Below, one piece after another: positions 33,043 to 46,880 of a DNA stretch of 64,000 bases. A program made the translations under genes and the position numbers. Below the pieces are notes generated by a model. It was not told where the DNA came from and searched no databases. It was given only the letters and a program-made list of their open reading frames with translations. Source of the DNA: Hydractinia symbiolongicarpus (lineage: Eukaryota > Cnidaria > Hydrozoa > Anthoathecata > Hydractiniidae); assembly GCF_029227915.1 (NCBI RefSeq), contig NC_079889.1:3658001-3722000 (forward strand), given 5' to 3'. Each line of letters starts with the position of its first letter. Within the stretch, counting starts at the first letter, position 1.

Positions 33043-34189
33043 TAGTTTTAGGGACAAAAGTTTAGTTAGCTCACGCCTACAATCAATTCAATCGTGCATC
33101 ATTGCAGCTTATAACTGTAGAAATCAATATTAAACTCTCTGCACTAGTAGTACATCTTATTTGGTTAGGGAAACTAGTTTAGAGGGATATACCCGCTCCA
33201 TATTGTCAATGAGGGGCCAAAAAGACGGTCCTGAAGTGTTAAAATCTCTTATTAGTACTACAGAAACCCTTTTTTCTGAAATCTCTGCTTAACTAGACAA
33301 GTTACATGTTGGACATGTTGGACATATGAGTCGAGCGCTCTACCGAGTAAAGTTACTATTTCTCAAATCCCAGTAAAGCTGGTTTGAGATTTTGAAAATT
33401 GGTTATAAATTATTGCCAACACTGTGGCCTCAATGATCTTATATAGTTTTGATAAAAATTGGCACCAAACGCATATTTCTATATTGGCGACGTTAAATAT
33501 CACGTTTGGAAAGAGAACGTGATGTTTGTTTTTAAAATTTCTTGCCATGCAATGTTTTTGTTTTAATTGACGTTTAAATTCTAATTTTGGAACTAACATT
33601 TTGACTTTACAAAACAAGATGGTAGTCATTCATAATGGCGCCATTACTTTGTTTAAAGTTATAAGATATGGGTGTTATTCTTTCCTGTAATGCAATTAAA
33701 GATGTGTTTATAGCGACATCGTACGGGACAAAGCATTGGATGGATTTTTTAGTTTATATAGAGAAGAGTATGACAGGACCAAAATGTTAAAAGGAAAAAA
33801 TTAGTGTTTAAGTATGCTATGTTGGTATAATTTGCTTGTAATTTGCTGATTTTCTTTGCCCCATGTTGGTATAAAAAATTATTGTTGTTTCGAAACACAA
33901 CAAGTGCGGTTACGCCTGTTTCCTCAATAACAACAATTTTAGGGGTAATGTTTCCTGATTGCAAATAACTTTCTAGAATATTTTGTAAGGTACTGTGATC
34001 AAATAATTCGAGAAAAAAGTTAAGTTAGAGATAGAAACCATAAAAATAATTATTATTATAATAATTTATACTTTAATAAATACTTTATTTAACACTGTTC
34101 TGTCTGGTCCTGACGGGTTTTTTTTAATAACTCTTTAATACTACGTTGTATGGCTACAATACTTCCTCAGTTTCCATGTTTATCTATTA
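33043..34189. other. Intergenic, nothing recognised
   Basis: Two minus-strand ORFs of 71-88 codons (33363-33629 and 33749-33964) are open but show no recognisable motif or signal peptide. I treat them as chance frames. Confidence 0.4.
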
Positions 34190-34345
34190 GACACGTGCAT
34201 GCAAAATTTTTATGCTTTTTATGACGTCACAGAAAAGGTGCTGACACAAGCAAAAATTTATTGCTGCCATTTTGTTCCTTCTGTTACATATTATAAGTGT
34301 GCTAAGTTTCATTTAATTTGCATAAGCCTATGAGAAGTTATTGAG
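34190..34345 (-). repeat. Dispersed repeat A, copy 1
   Basis: Read on the minus strand it contains caaattaaatgaaacttagc, acacttataatatgt, tggcagcaataaatttttgc and gtcagcaccttttctgtgac followed by gtcat. It aligns with copies at 46290-46520, 54320-54520 and 55370-55540. Non-coding. Confidence 0.7.
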
Positions 34346-37300
34346 CCCATACATAAAAATTATCAACACCATTAAAGCAATCAAGGGATTTCACAGTCTA
34401 ATTGCATAAATCAACAAAATTAAGGCGACATTCAATATAACCCTTCAAAGCACTCCTAATTAGAATTTGATTAAATAATAATTTGTCCCGACCACCAGAC
34501 TTGTTCGTGATGCTTTTAGAATAAAACTTTATTTTTTTAAAAAAAAATGTTTTTCAAGGGTGATTTTCACGAAGTGTATTGTGAATGGCGAATTAGGTGG
34601 CGAATTAGATGCGAAGTATATTTTTGATTTTCAGGGAAAACAAAGAAAAGGCGAATTAAAAATAATGAATGTGGGCACTTTTTTAGGTATTAAAAACAAG
34701 ACAGTTATTTTTAATTCCTTCCAGTAATAAGTTTTTCCAAAAATAAACACTGAATATTGCGGTCTGATTGGTTAAAAGTTTACAGCAAAATATTTCGCCG
34801 CTAAAATGTAGGGACTGTTGCTACTTTTCGACAAAGCGAATTATTTGAAACAAAATAAAATCAAATAAAACTGGCGCATGCTCAAATACACTTTGCCGAC
34901 AAATTCACCGTTTCGCTGCGAAAAAAATAACTTTTTTTCCGCTTTAAAGCACTTCAGAATAAAAAGAAAAGTTTTGTGCTTTAGTATTTTCTCAACATAC
35001 ACCAAGAACTATCATCATTATAATATAACTATGATACAGTTATAAAATGAGTATATACAGTATGTCTTGCAACTGCAAAAATGCTTTTCTAGCTATGAAT
35101 TTGTTAGAAATTTAAGGGATTGTGATTTTCAGTTCAATAAAAAAAGCAATAAAAAAACAAACAAAAAAGATAGAAGACTATCGGCATCCTATTTAAAAGA
35201 AATTCAAAACTCAATTTAAAATAAAAATAAATAAAAAACTTACTGTTACTTGGATATTAATTATTAGTTTGTCTTTCACAATACGATTCATTTAGTTAAA
35301 CGTAAGGTAAAACCTTCCACATGTTTTCCTCTTGCTTCTCACCTTATCATTGCCTAAGGCTTAAGCGTGCCAATATTTAGACAAATATAGAAGTGAAAAG
35401 TCATTGTAACTCGACACTGCACAAATATGCGCATCCCTAATTTTGATTCCATGACGCACGTGCTAAAACAACGCTTCCAAAGTAAATAAATTATCATAAT
35501 TAATTACGTATGGTAATAAATGACTGCGTCACGTACGACTATATTGGATAAAGGGAAATAATAGTAAGGCGCCGTACCTATATATTTGTTTAAGGAAGCA
35601 AGTACGTAAGAGAAATATTGTTTCTACGTCCGATCGTATTTCGAGCTGTACGTTTTATTACAAAGTGTATTAGGTTATTATTATTATTTTTACCATTGAA
35701 ATTATTTACCCAGGATAGCCTCTTCAGTTTCTATTGGTACTATCATCAATGAGGGTCCTGCTAAGGGGGTCCTAGTGCTTTTAAAGCTCCCATTTGAGCT
35801 ACGAAACTCGAGCGCTAAGCAGAAAGGATAGATTCATACTTTTATAGTCTCTGGCATGACTCGTTCGGTGTTTGAACCTAAGTAATTCTCTACCAAAGGC
35901 CATGATTTCTTACATGGTTTAATTTCCTCTTTACTTTCGTTGCCAGACATTTTTAAAAAATGCACAAATTATTATATCTATGATAGACAGCAACGCTAAG
36001 GATAGATAACTAAAGTGCCTTGCCAGGATCACACAAAACTGCATTTGTGTTACATAGCTAATAGAGGATTTGTTAAATTTCTATAATGACTTTATGGCCC
36101 TTTCCTGGTATGCGTAAATTGTGTGATCGACTAGATTTAGAACCAAAGTGACGTCATGGACTGAACGCAGCGAGGTCCATGCAAACAACCGAGGTTGCTG
36201 TTTTCCCACGTAGCGCCCAGGTAAACGACTTATAAGTCCTTTAAAACCTGGTAGCCTAACAAAAACATAGAAATTAAGTCAAGTCTTTCACAAAACGATT
36301 GGCATTTGGATGAAGAATAAAATACATGTCTATGTAAAAACCATGACAATTGTATCGTTCTGAAGGTAAAAAATTTCTTTTCAGACATAGTAAGAAAATT
36401 CTTGTAGTTCTATTTTAAAAGTTTTTAAATTTGCCGTTGATGGAGTGGTTGTGTTTGTTATGAAATTAACCAGAAATAAACGAAAAACATGTAGCTAGCT
36501 AAAGACATCATATTGAACTTATTTTTTTAAAGAAATAGTTAATGATAATTCGGGAGTGGTGTTAGGTGGATTTATTTCATCCTTGTTTGAAGAACTCAAG
36601 ATGTGAGACATTAGAAAAAGGTGAGTTTTGTGAGCTGCTTTGTCGCTTTTGAGGGGGTCTACATTTTTATGACCATTGTGTTGCTTTAAGAAAACTTCTT
36701 TAGGTATTACTAGCATACTTTTCGTTTATTTCTGGTTAATTTCAACAATTCCTCGTTTAATTTCATAACAAACACTTTTTCGAGCCTGTCCGTCCAGTAT
36801 GAATTGATCTATTTCATCGTACTCCCAAAACAAAGGCTTAAATTAATCATTTTAAAACATTTCGTATGGATATTTTACAGCGTTCAAATTTCACGAAAGT
36901 TTTTTTCTTCTTTGATTTTAGCCTGTCGCTACAGAAAAATAGCGCCCACTCACGTGATCGATATTAGCCAATGAAAACGTCAGATATAAAGAAGACAATA
37001 CACTGCAAGTGAAAAATTTTCATAAAGATTTAAGAGAAATGTAAGGATATACTGAGAGTTAACTTTTCATGTTCTATGAAATCAAAATCGATTACTCAAG
37101 TAATATAAACAAACAAAAGAAATCTTGGCGACTCTTAAAGAATTTGGGTATATGTTCATAGACATCACTGGTTTAACGGGGTTTACTTGGCCCTATTTGG
37201 TATGGGCGGGGGAGGAACCGGCATCTTGTTCAAAACTTTGGTTTCTTCCGTTGATGATGTGAAAAATTAGGGGCCATTTGAATAAAAATGGTTTAAAATT

Positions 37301-39569
37301 AGATCGTATTAGGATGAACATTTCACAACGTATTTATGTTTTTCTTTCCAAGCCTTTAGCTAAGTGTTGCTGTCATTTCAAAGGGAAATATTTATTCGCG
37401 AATTTTATCTAAATTATGTTAATTTCGCGAGCGAAAAATATTAGAACAATTGCTATTCGAGAAATTTGCGAAAATTTATTTTAATTGGCCTAGACTACAT
37501 GTAATTTGTACACGAGTTTCAACTTCAGCAGTCGTTATTTTATATGTCCTGCATGAAAACCCTTACGGTACAAATTGTGAAACAAAATGACAGCAAATTC
37601 GTGTTTTGCGAAATTCGCGACTTTTAATTCTCGCACAATATAAGGACTTACCAACTTCCCAAAAATTACCTCTCGTGAAAATCAATTCCTTGAAGGTATG
37701 TATTGAATGATTTATGAAATATGAATTAACACCGAGTTTTGCTGGTTTTTGCTGGATTTTCAGTTATTTTCCATTTCTTATGTGCACAAACCAGAAGATA
37801 TTACCATAGCACTGCCATGCAAAGTGAGACTACTTAAAACTTGAAGATTTCAAGACAACAGAACCAATTGTTGATGATAAATAAGGCAAAAAAGACATTA
37901 TTTCATCTTTTTTTGGACATATGACAATGAAAGTTTCTTTGTTGTGTCAAAATCATTTTTTTTTTTCATTGAACGTCCCTCTTATTGCTTAAACAAAATT
38001 GTTAAAAAAAATTTTCTAGTAATATGACTTCACAATTTGAAAATAATGTTTAATACTTATGTAAGAATTTAAGAAACTTTCACTAGCTGGCCGTTTGCTT
38101 GACTTCTTTAAGGCGTGTTTAGGTATTTCCATTGAAATTAGTGCGTCAAACCACACAAAATCAGATACAAATTGAATGTTGTATCTGGCTTATTAAAAGT
38201 GTTATCATTTTTGAAAATAATTAGTGTATTGATAGCACTACGGCTGAGTTGACATTGATAACATAGTTGTGTACCCTGAGGCGCACACACGCATGGGCGT
38301 GAAATAAGGAGGGATGAAACAACGTCAAACAAAAGAAAGTAGACCTTAGAAATATCAGTCGTCAGAAATATAAATAAAGGTTTATCTTCACCACATCCTA
38401 AAAAATTTCCCGTTTAAAACATTGCCAGGATAAATCAATAAAAACACATATGACTCATACCGAACAGAGTAAAGAGTTCATTGTTGCGTTGTTTGGTTAT
38501 ACTGACCCAAATGTTTTTTTAGTATGTTGTAGGAACAGCAATAATTGTTTGATAAAACGTCACTGTCTGGAATAAAAGTCGTTGTAAACAGAGGATGTGA
38601 GCAATCGAGTTTGTTTACATGCGGTGAAGCGGTCACCGTATTGAATTTTTAATTCGTACTTTTAGTTTAAAAACGACGTAATTCATAAATAAACTTATTA
38701 AAGGCACATAACCGGGTATGACAAGATACATTTAAAGTACACTTTCCTTTGTCATGTGACCAAGGAAATTAAAAAGCAGAATAAGCGGGAAAATATCACA
38801 CATCGTTAGTTATTTTTGCACACTCACCCTTAGTGAAGTGAACGTACCCTCAGTGAAGGTCTTCGCATAAAACAATTATATATATTTTGTTATATTAGAA
38901 CTTTATTGTCTTGCAAATTTTATTGTATTCCGACTGCATACGAACTAGTCTATTCAACTACCTAGCTTGATTCGCTACCCTTGTATCGCACATACAAAGG
39001 TTATATAGAGTTAATAAATGAAGTTATTTTCGATTAATTGCAATGAATTAGAAAATAAACACAGTTTATTTTTATTATTACCATCAACATTTCTTCATAT
39101 TGCTTGAGTTAATCAATGCTAGACCTTATTTAAGAATCATTAAACAAAGAGTTTTACATATGGCGGAATTTATTTTCACAAAATTAAACACTATATTTGC
39201 GAGTTTATTGATTTGTCTAACTATTGGCTGTATTCTCGAAAAGAATGTACGCAAAACTTGATTGCACCAGATATAATGCAGTATTAATAATTAGCCATCC
39301 TGAGGTATCCAATCGGTAATCCCGTGAAAAATACAATTACAAAGAAAGAACTTGAAAAAGTACCGATTCTTGAATTTCAATGACAGCAAACAACATTTTA
39401 GAAACTTGTTTCTTAGGTGACTCTATTACAAATCATAGGATCGTGTACTTTTAAAATATTGAATTTTAAAGGTTTTTTTGAAGATATTACCAAGTCGTGT
39501 TTTCCAGAACGGATGAGTTGGTCGTGCTAAAAGAAATTTACCTTCTTTTGGCCCCAGCTCGTCCAAAGT
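34346..39569. other. Gene-poor DNA with a cgcgaa-rich foldback patch
   Basis: No genes recognised. Around 37390-37690, repeated gcgaattt/aaattcgcga motifs occur in both orientations, suggesting a decayed inverted-repeat element. Confidence 0.4.
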
Positions 39570-39690
39570 ACTAAATAAATGACGTCACCACCCATTTCCG
39601 TGTCACTTGGTCTCAAAATCATTGCCACGATGCAATAGCTTCAACAGTCTTATTAACCGCATTGACGTCGGCATGCACTGACGTGGTGCC
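39570..39690 (+). repeat. Dispersed repeat B, copy 1
   Basis: tgacgtcaccacccatttcc, ggtctcaaaatcattgcc, gcaatagcttcaacagtc and ttaaccgcattgacgtcggc correspond in order to the copy at 52158-52280. Diverged, non-coding, begins with a tgacgtca palindrome. Confidence 0.55.
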
Positions 39691-41929
39691 ATAAGAAAAA
39701 AAAAGTTAACAAATAAGATATGATATTTCGGAAATTTCAAAGGAAAAGGAACATGTCTGTTTTTCTGTTAGCAGGGGCAGATCTAGGAATTTTTTCTAGT
39801 TAGGCATAATTTGATAGATTTTTTGGCAAAGTAATGTTAAGGGTTGTGGTGTTCTACGAGGTAAATTGGGCGTTTTGTGTTTTTGCTGTAAAAGGAGCTA
39901 AAATTTTTTCCAAATGCGAGGTTTTTAGTTACTAAAAATCCTTCCTAGATTAGAAACGAAAGTTTTTTTAATAGCCAAATAAATAACAGTCCCTGTATTT
40001 TTAACACTTTATCCTTGTTAAAACATGCGGATGGAAAATGCGTCCGCTTAGCAAGTTAGATTGGAAACAGGGATAGCGTCTCCATAGTTTCTTTAAATGA
40101 CATACTGGTATAAAGTATCATCCTCTAACCATCTTTTTACTTTACGCACATAGTACGAGTACAAGTAATAATTTGGGAAGTTGCTTTATTTCAAAATATA
40201 CAATAAGTCTAATAACTAACAATACGACAATAGGTAGTTCAACAGTAGTGGAAAGCAGCATATAAAAGTATGAAAGCTTTTCAGTTACACTTACAGTGTA
40301 AGATAGCAACAAAAAATAAACGTCTAGAAAGAGCATATAGTAATCACCTCTTTATGAAGATAATAGACTTTAGCACTAGGGTTACTGCTGTAGTTTTGCA
40401 CCAATTTCAATTAAGCATTAATTTTAATGTTATAAAATCTCCACAAGAGTAAGGCAGTTTATTAAGCCAGAAAAGAGTTAGAAATCAGAAAAATAACATC
40501 ACAACTTTTAACAAGTCTGTATAATATTCACACTCACATTTCCCTGTCAACTATGTTTAAAAAATATTTTAATACTGTAAAATCTTTAAGAAAGTTTTAG
40601 TAACTATATGGCAATTCTGAAGATTCTCATAAAAAAAGCAAAAAAATATACAAATCCTAATCATAATAAGTAATCATGACATTTTCATTAGTTTACAGTC
40701 TGCAACAGAGCGTTCTTTAACATCCAATTCTTTTTTCGATCTGTATTGTTTTACGTGAAAATCATTTTTATCAATACAACTTTGTGGAATATATAAATCA
40801 TTGTTAACAGTTTCCAATATTATAAGGATTCACAACGAATCTTCTGTGTTATTTGCTGGATGGTGATTTTCACTGTTAGAATAGTATTCATCATAGGTAC
40901 CAGGGTAACATCAAAATATCTTATCCTAAAACAAAATTATATACGTTGTATTGCCCAACAAGAGAATAAGAAATATTATACAATAAACTTGGACTATTCT
41001 TAGATTAGGTACTGCTTCATTCTTTTGTTTTTAGCAATTTTATTACAATTAAAAGTAGCATGGAAAAGTTAAAGATCACCTCGTGTTCTTAAAAGTTGTA
41101 TATAAAATGCATTGTTTAAAAGTTCCACCAAAGCTAAAGTTCTTAGGGACAATCTAAATAAAAAAGTATAGGCTAAACGTATAAATTTGGCAGTCAGGAC
41201 GAGGTAGAATCCTTTGACGTTCAAGTATAACTTATACTGTAAATATCGATTTCTTAGAGAACAGAAAGTATTTTGAACTTGTAGTGTCTACCTGCTTAAC
41301 AGGTACACATGGCGGAGTGCTTATGATTTTAAGGCCTGACAACATTCAAACATTACCTGTTTTGATTTTGATGTTTAGGGGAGGTAAAGGGAATCTACAG
41401 ATCCATTAACATTTAGCTTAGACTTTTGCATTTATGAAAGAGCTGTCCCTTAGCTATCTTACAAGAATGTTTCCTCTCTCAAGCAGATATAAAGATATAC
41501 AGTTGAATCAACAGCTACACGAAGCCTGTGACCTTAACACGTTAAACAAAAAAACTAACAAAATTCCAACTAATACATATACAGGTAGCTAGAAAAACTC
41601 TCGGCCAAATTTGACATACACCTCAAAACATCTTTTGACCGCCAAGACAGTGTTTACATAAATTGCCTCATTTATCTCGTTTTGCATTGGGTTTTTATAA
41701 ACAAACAATGCATTTGACCGAGGTCAAGTTAAAACCTTTTGTTTGGATAAGAAGAACATTTAAATCACACGATTTGTAAAAACATCTGGTGGTTTACCAT
41801 TTTTCAGAATAGTTCTTGACACAAAAGTGCCTAAAATCCATGAGCAGCAAAAACTAAAATATTTCAAGTATTACTTACTTTTAAGCATTAAATGTATTGC
41901 CTCTTGCAGAGGTAGGATGAAGGTTTGGT
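39691..41929. other. Gene-poor DNA, nothing recognised
   Basis: AT-rich, short ORFs without motifs. Confidence 0.4.
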
Positions 41930-42331
41930 TTAGCACAACAACATGTCGCCCGTAGCCAAAATACCTTTCTCCAGCATTTCCAATCCTTCCAATATCTGAA
42001 AGGGTTTCCAAATCAAAACTTCTTTATTAAACCTAGGTAGCATACAATTGCTTTGATGTTCTAGCCATTTGAAGTGTTCCCTGCAATTGGACCTGAACCA
42101 GGTAAACCATGTTGAAAAAGAAACATCCCCTTGTCGATGTAACCATACCCGTGGTCGTTTTAGGCGTTTTAAGTTAAAACCCTCGGACGCTTTACCCATT
42201 TTTTCTTCCCATTCCAGAGTTTCATTCATTGGAACTTGAAAACCCGCGGACGTTTTACGCATTTTTTTCCATGTGTGATTTTTATTCATTTGGACCTTTA
42301 AAACCCACGGTCGTTTTAGGCAAATCGACAT
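41930..42331 (-). pseudogene. Possible TTF-type zinc finger (hAT-like transposase) remnant
   Basis: An open frame of 133 codons. The part reading KRLKRPRVWLHRQGDVSF, then FSTWFTWFRSNCREHFKWLE and HQSNC, loosely follows the TTF finger pattern of hAT transposases (pWL.y...fs...nW...f..H..s). Expected Cys/His ligands are partly missing. The N-terminal half is encoded by a 62-bp tandem repeat, so its open frame may be accidental. It could equally be a chance ORF over a minisatellite. Confidence 0.25.
42147..42325. repeat. ~62-bp tandem repeat, about three copies
   Basis: cggacgctttacccattttt (42184), cggacgttttacgcattttt (42247) and cggtcgttttaggca (42308), with a partial copy near 42151. Each is followed by cattcatt-ggaactt-like sequence. 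Spacing is 63 and 61 bp. Confidence 0.65.
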
Positions 42332-43149
42332 TTTACCTAAGATCGCCCCAGGTTTGCGTATTTGAGTAAAATATCAAAAATCGATAAAACGCCGTCAAAA
42401 TCAGAGGATGCCAAAAATAATTTATAAAAATGTTATTTACTTTTTTTATAGATTATTCTATCTATAGAAATTTTTAGTTTACAAAATTAGACTTAGACAA
42501 ATGCCTAGGTTGCCTAACCCTAGATTGGTTAGATACACATGGAACTGGAGTATTTATAGGCCATTTTTTGCATGGAAAAAAATAATAATAGGAATGATAA
42601 AGAAAGCTGGGCCGCGCCAATGTTTTTTTTTACCATTATGTAACCACAACCTTCAGCTGATCTTTTGAATACGATTTAATACTTCAGAAATTCATTTCTA
42701 GATGACGTTTAGACTGTATATGTTGTGGTTTTCTTTTCTCTTTCGTTTCCGAGAAGAGATGAAAAGTCGTATTTAGATTAGTAAAGCAAAAGTGCAATGC
42801 ATCTTTCCCAATTGCATGTTTTTTAAAGTTTGAAAATTTTGATTTCTTGACTTTAGGATATTCAGCATCATGGAAGTGGTGCGTGTATAAATTTTCAACT
42901 GAATCCAACATGTAAAAATTCTGTTTTGGTGGTATTAATATTACGGTTAAAGTCTTCTTAATTATCGACTTGTACTAATAAGCTTCTTTTGCAAGCACAG
43001 ATCAATTAGTACAAAATAAAAAACCTGTAGTAACAGGTTGTTTGTTTGCTTGCTGTATGAATCTCAAAATTCAACATTTAATCAAATTTCAGGTGAGGAT
43101 TTCAAAAATCATATACAATATGTTTAAAAAAGTTGATGTTGTTGCCAAT
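42332..43149. other. 3' flank of the GPCR gene
   Basis: No gene recognised. A clear AATAAA on the minus strand was not found close to the receptor stop. Confidence 0.4.
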
Positions 43150-44094
43150 TTACAGTTTTGACGTGACTGATCTGATCATAGAGCGAATTGTTTTTACCAG
43201 TTGTTCTCGTTGGCGTTTTATGTTAGTACTTCTTGATAAGAGAATAAGTGAATTTAAAAGCGAATTCAAATAAACAAAATAAATTGGTATTCGATCAAAA
43301 TAAAAATCGTGAACGCCAGAAGTGAAGTGTATGAGCTTGAATTGCCTCATGGTGTATGTGACTGTATGTGGAACATAACAGCCAACTAAACACACAAAAA
43401 GCAACCGTATGCTCTTAGTTACACGGCCACCATGGTCGCTAACTGAATGTCTGTGATTTCCCAAAGCTCTAAATTTCTTCTTGATGTGATACAAAAGATA
43501 AAGTTGCAATGATCCAGCAGTCGAGGACAAAACAAATTCTATTACAGTTTGCATAGTATACCAAATAGGAATTTCTTTAAGTCGATCGCAGTCGATGTCT
43601 CGGTTTAGTAGGCCATAACCCAAGCTCATTTTGTAAAGAGAAAGGGAAAGTGCAGTAAGAAATGCCAGTACGATAAGATTATTAAAGAAAACCTTCCCAA
43701 ATCGTTCATGCAACCTTTGGTGTGTTACAACAACACATCTTTCAGCTGATATAATAATTGTCATGCCCCAAGAAAAAGCAAGGGGTCCTATGTCGAAGAA
43801 AGCCATTGTTCTTATCATTTCCTTCTTTATAAGAAACTGATTCATAAAAGAATCTGAAGACTTAAGTGGAAGTGTCACTAAACCAACCAGTAGATCTGAT
43901 ACACCTAAAATGATGAACATGATGTTGGTTCTGCTCCGTTTTTGGTTTGCCAATGAACATAATAGCAATATGTTTGCAAATATTATGGCTACTGCAAGGG
44001 TTGCGAGCATTGCTCCATAAATATTAAAATGTACTGTTGATAATGAAAAAACGTCAATTGATTTTGACAGTGCGCCGGTTTCATTTAAACACAT
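43150..44094 (-). CDS. Rhodopsin-like (class A) GPCR, divergent, single exon
   Basis: 314 aa from ATG at 44094, with an N-glycosylation site (NET) near the start. Seven hydrophobic segments at about 25-49, 59-80, 96-118, 136-158, 178-203, 229-250 and 268-289. Class A marks: Asn41 in TM1, Asp67 in TM2 (LGVSDLLVG), ERC at 118-120 in place of DRY, CYVP at 239-242 in place of CWxP, and NSLIL at 281 in place of NPxxY. There is no Cys at the top of TM3, so the usual TM3-ECL2 disulphide is doubtful although ECL2 has Cys169. A basic tail follows TM7. It would be a plasma-membrane receptor signalling through G proteins. Intronless divergent class A receptors are abundant in cnidarians. The ligand cannot be predicted. 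Confidence 0.85.
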   Translation of the reverse strand: MCLNETGALSKSIDVFSLSTVHFNIYGAMLATLAVAIIFANILLLCSLANQKRSRTNIMFIILGVSDLLVGLVTLPLKSSDSFMNQFLIKKEMIRTMAFFDIGPLAFSWGMTIIISAERCVVVTHQRLHERFGKVFFNNLIVLAFLTALSLSLYKMSLGYGLLNRDIDCDRLKEIPIWYTMQTVIEFVLSSTAGSLQLYLLYHIKKKFRALGNHRHSVSDHGGRVTKSIRLLFVCLVGCYVPHTVTYTMRQFKLIHFTSGVHDFYFDRIPIYFVYLNSLLNSLILLSRSTNIKRQREQLVKTIRSMIRSVTSKL

Positions 44095-46289
44095 CTCTTT
44101 GAAATTTTGATATTATTTTCTACTTCTGAGTTTTTAAAGTAAAGATTTTTCAAAATTTCCTGCGTTGAAACTATATATATGATGTCTTAAAATAGGCTAT
44201 CATTTCTTATTTACAATTTCAATTGAATTTATTTTTCGTTCTTTTCTCCTATGATACTATCATTTTTTTACACCTGCTATTAACAATGCAAAAAAAAAAT
44301 GTTTTCTTTTTAATTTTTAGTATTAACGAGTAAGCCCTATTGTTCGTAACAACTGATCCATACACGTAATGCAAGTTCAAAATCTTTGACTGACACCGTT
44401 TATTAATCAATTATCCGGTTTCTAGATGCTGGAAAATTTATTCTTAAAATAGCTCAGATGTTTATCAATTCTTAATAATACTCTCAGGTAGCAGATAATA
44501 CTATTTCTACTCTACAAAATTATTTTACCCACTTTAACTTTGAAATCTAAAAAAAACATTTTAAAGTTTAAAATGTGCCCAAGTTACCTTAAAATTGACA
44601 AAGGGGAATTAAATTTTTCTAAAAAATGACAGAATTTAATTACCTAGTGCAGTGAGTGAGTTAAAATGACTGTTTCCTGTAGCAGCACAAACAAAAAACA
44701 AAGGCAGCCAATCATTTTCTCCGTGGTGTTCGAAAAACATACGAAAAGCAGAAACAAGTTCAAACTAGTTTAGTTAACCAGGAGAAACGAATATTTTCGT
44801 AAGCTGTCAAACTATAGCTGCATTTTAATTTCATTTTGTTGTGTATTTTCATTTCATAGCTTTCCAATAGGTAAAGAACATACAACGCTTTACTATTCCA
44901 TTTAGATACAAAAGCACCAATGAAAACTAGAAAGTACCCTAATTTTAGGGAAAAAATATTCTCTTTAGTTTTCAAGTGCAAAGTTATAATAAGCCTAGTT
45001 AAATTTAATAGTCGTTAAAGGTTATCGAGTTATAGGTTATTTTTTATAAGTTTTATAAAGCTTTATAAGGGTTAGCTAGCTTCTTAAATTCATAACATCT
45101 AGTTTTAGCTAGCTGGCAGCTATCTACATTTTTTTTCTCTTATTGAATAATGATCGGGCATGGCCACGCATAAATTGTTTTTTTTTCTGCAGACCAAATT
45201 GTGTCAAGGGCTATTTCAGCTGAATTAAGTGTCACTTACTCCCCCCCCTAAAGATGAAAATTGCTGGTATAGGGCCATAACAAACGTTTGAAGCTGCATG
45301 GAATAAAATAAACAAAAAAGATGCCGGTCAGTTGATGTAAATTGCCAAGATTATTGTAAGTGTGCAAATAGAGAGAAAGAGAAGAAATAGTCTTTGTACG
45401 TTTCTTGTTTGAAAACGCTTTTCGAAACTTGCCTAAACATTCGAATATTGCGAAAGTTCCATTTCGTTCGCTTGCTGGCGTTCTTTTTGTGTTTAAAAAC
45501 AACGAGTGAAAAAGAAGCAACATTGCTGAAAAGTGAAAAACAGTATCTTTTGGTGAACCAGCTGTATATAGTCTCGCAATTAATTGTTAACTAAAAATTT
45601 GTTTATTCCATTAGGTAATATGAAAATTGAAAGATTTGCCAAAAAAACATGTCCGGAGTTACTGGAGATGCCAAGAAGTTATTTAGCTAACTTCAAATAT
45701 AAAACAAGAAATGACTCGATCACAGAATAATACAGTCGTGTATAGATGGTGAAGGCGATGTTGGTTGCTGATTCCTTGACTGGTATGAAATGGTAATATC
45801 GCAAAATGCCATTTCGTATCAACTTTTTTAAAAACTGTTAGCTACTCATGGCAGACGCAAATGCTTCAACATTTCATTTATATTGCAAATTTTGATGTGG
45901 GGTAAAATGCTTCAAGCTTTTACGTCAGCCTTAACGTTACTTACTGGAAAAGATTGATGCTCGTGCGCTAGCTACAATATAAAGCCAAATAGATGTCCTA
46001 TACATCTTTCGAAGTCGCCAATAAAAGCATAAAGCATTTTTTATTAGAGGTCCTTTTATGATGGTCTATTTTTAGATGGGTTATTATCCGAAATTTCACA
46101 GTATGCAGTTTTGATTGCTTTATTAAAATCAGCGTTAGGTATTAGAAGAAGAAATTACCTTTGGGAATTAATTTCCGTGAGAACTAATTTTCTCGAAGTT
46201 GGTATGTTCTTATATTTCACGCCGCATAAAAAGGATTTGATGACATTTTGTTTCTCAATTTATACTTTTTAAAATGAATTCCGCCCGTT
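44095..46289. other. 5' flank of the GPCR gene and intergenic DNA
   Basis: No gene recognised. A c-run (ccccccc) lies at 45241-45247. Short ORFs carry no motifs. Confidence 0.4.
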
Positions 46290-46520
46290 CTTAGTACTTT
46301 TTATTAGGTTTGTCCAAATTAAATCAAAGCTGGCACACTTATAGTACGTCATGAAAAAAACAAGATGACAGGAATAAATTTTTGCTTTTGTCAGCACTTT
46401 TCAGCGACACTATCGAAAGCTTGAAATTTGTCTTGTCTTATTCAATTACTTTAGTTCTGAAGCGAATAACCACATTCTGTGTAAAGACAAATAGAAGTCA
46501 TTTAACAAATGCAAATTGAT
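46290..46520 (+). repeat. Dispersed repeat A, copy 2
   Basis: ccaaattaaatcaaagctgg, cacacttatagtacgtcatg, ggaataaatttttgcttttg and tcagcacttttcagcgacac match copy 1 in order. The right part (aattactttagttctgaagc) matches the copy at 54320-54520. This is the longest copy at the left end of the family. Confidence 0.7.
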
Positions 46521-46880
46521 GTAAAAATCGTAAAAAGTAGTTGTTGTTGTGTAAGCTGTTTAATTCAACTGACAAGCAGCCATCTAGACTTCAAGGGGGA
46601 ATAGTTGAAACCTGACATCTTGCATCAACGATATGATAGAAGAAAATTTCAAGATAAAAATATTTTTAGGGGCTGTTTATATAAGCAGCAGAACAGGACG
46701 TTTGCGGAAATCCCCCCCTTATCAATAATAATATTATTAGTAATTCTTTTTGCATAGTAAAAAATTTTGTCAGGCACAATTACGTTCCGTCCCGGCTAAG
46801 AGTATTCACACCTCAGATGGGAAGTGTTTTTTTTCATGTAAACACACCGTCCGGGACGAAAGACATACGCTCTACAAATT

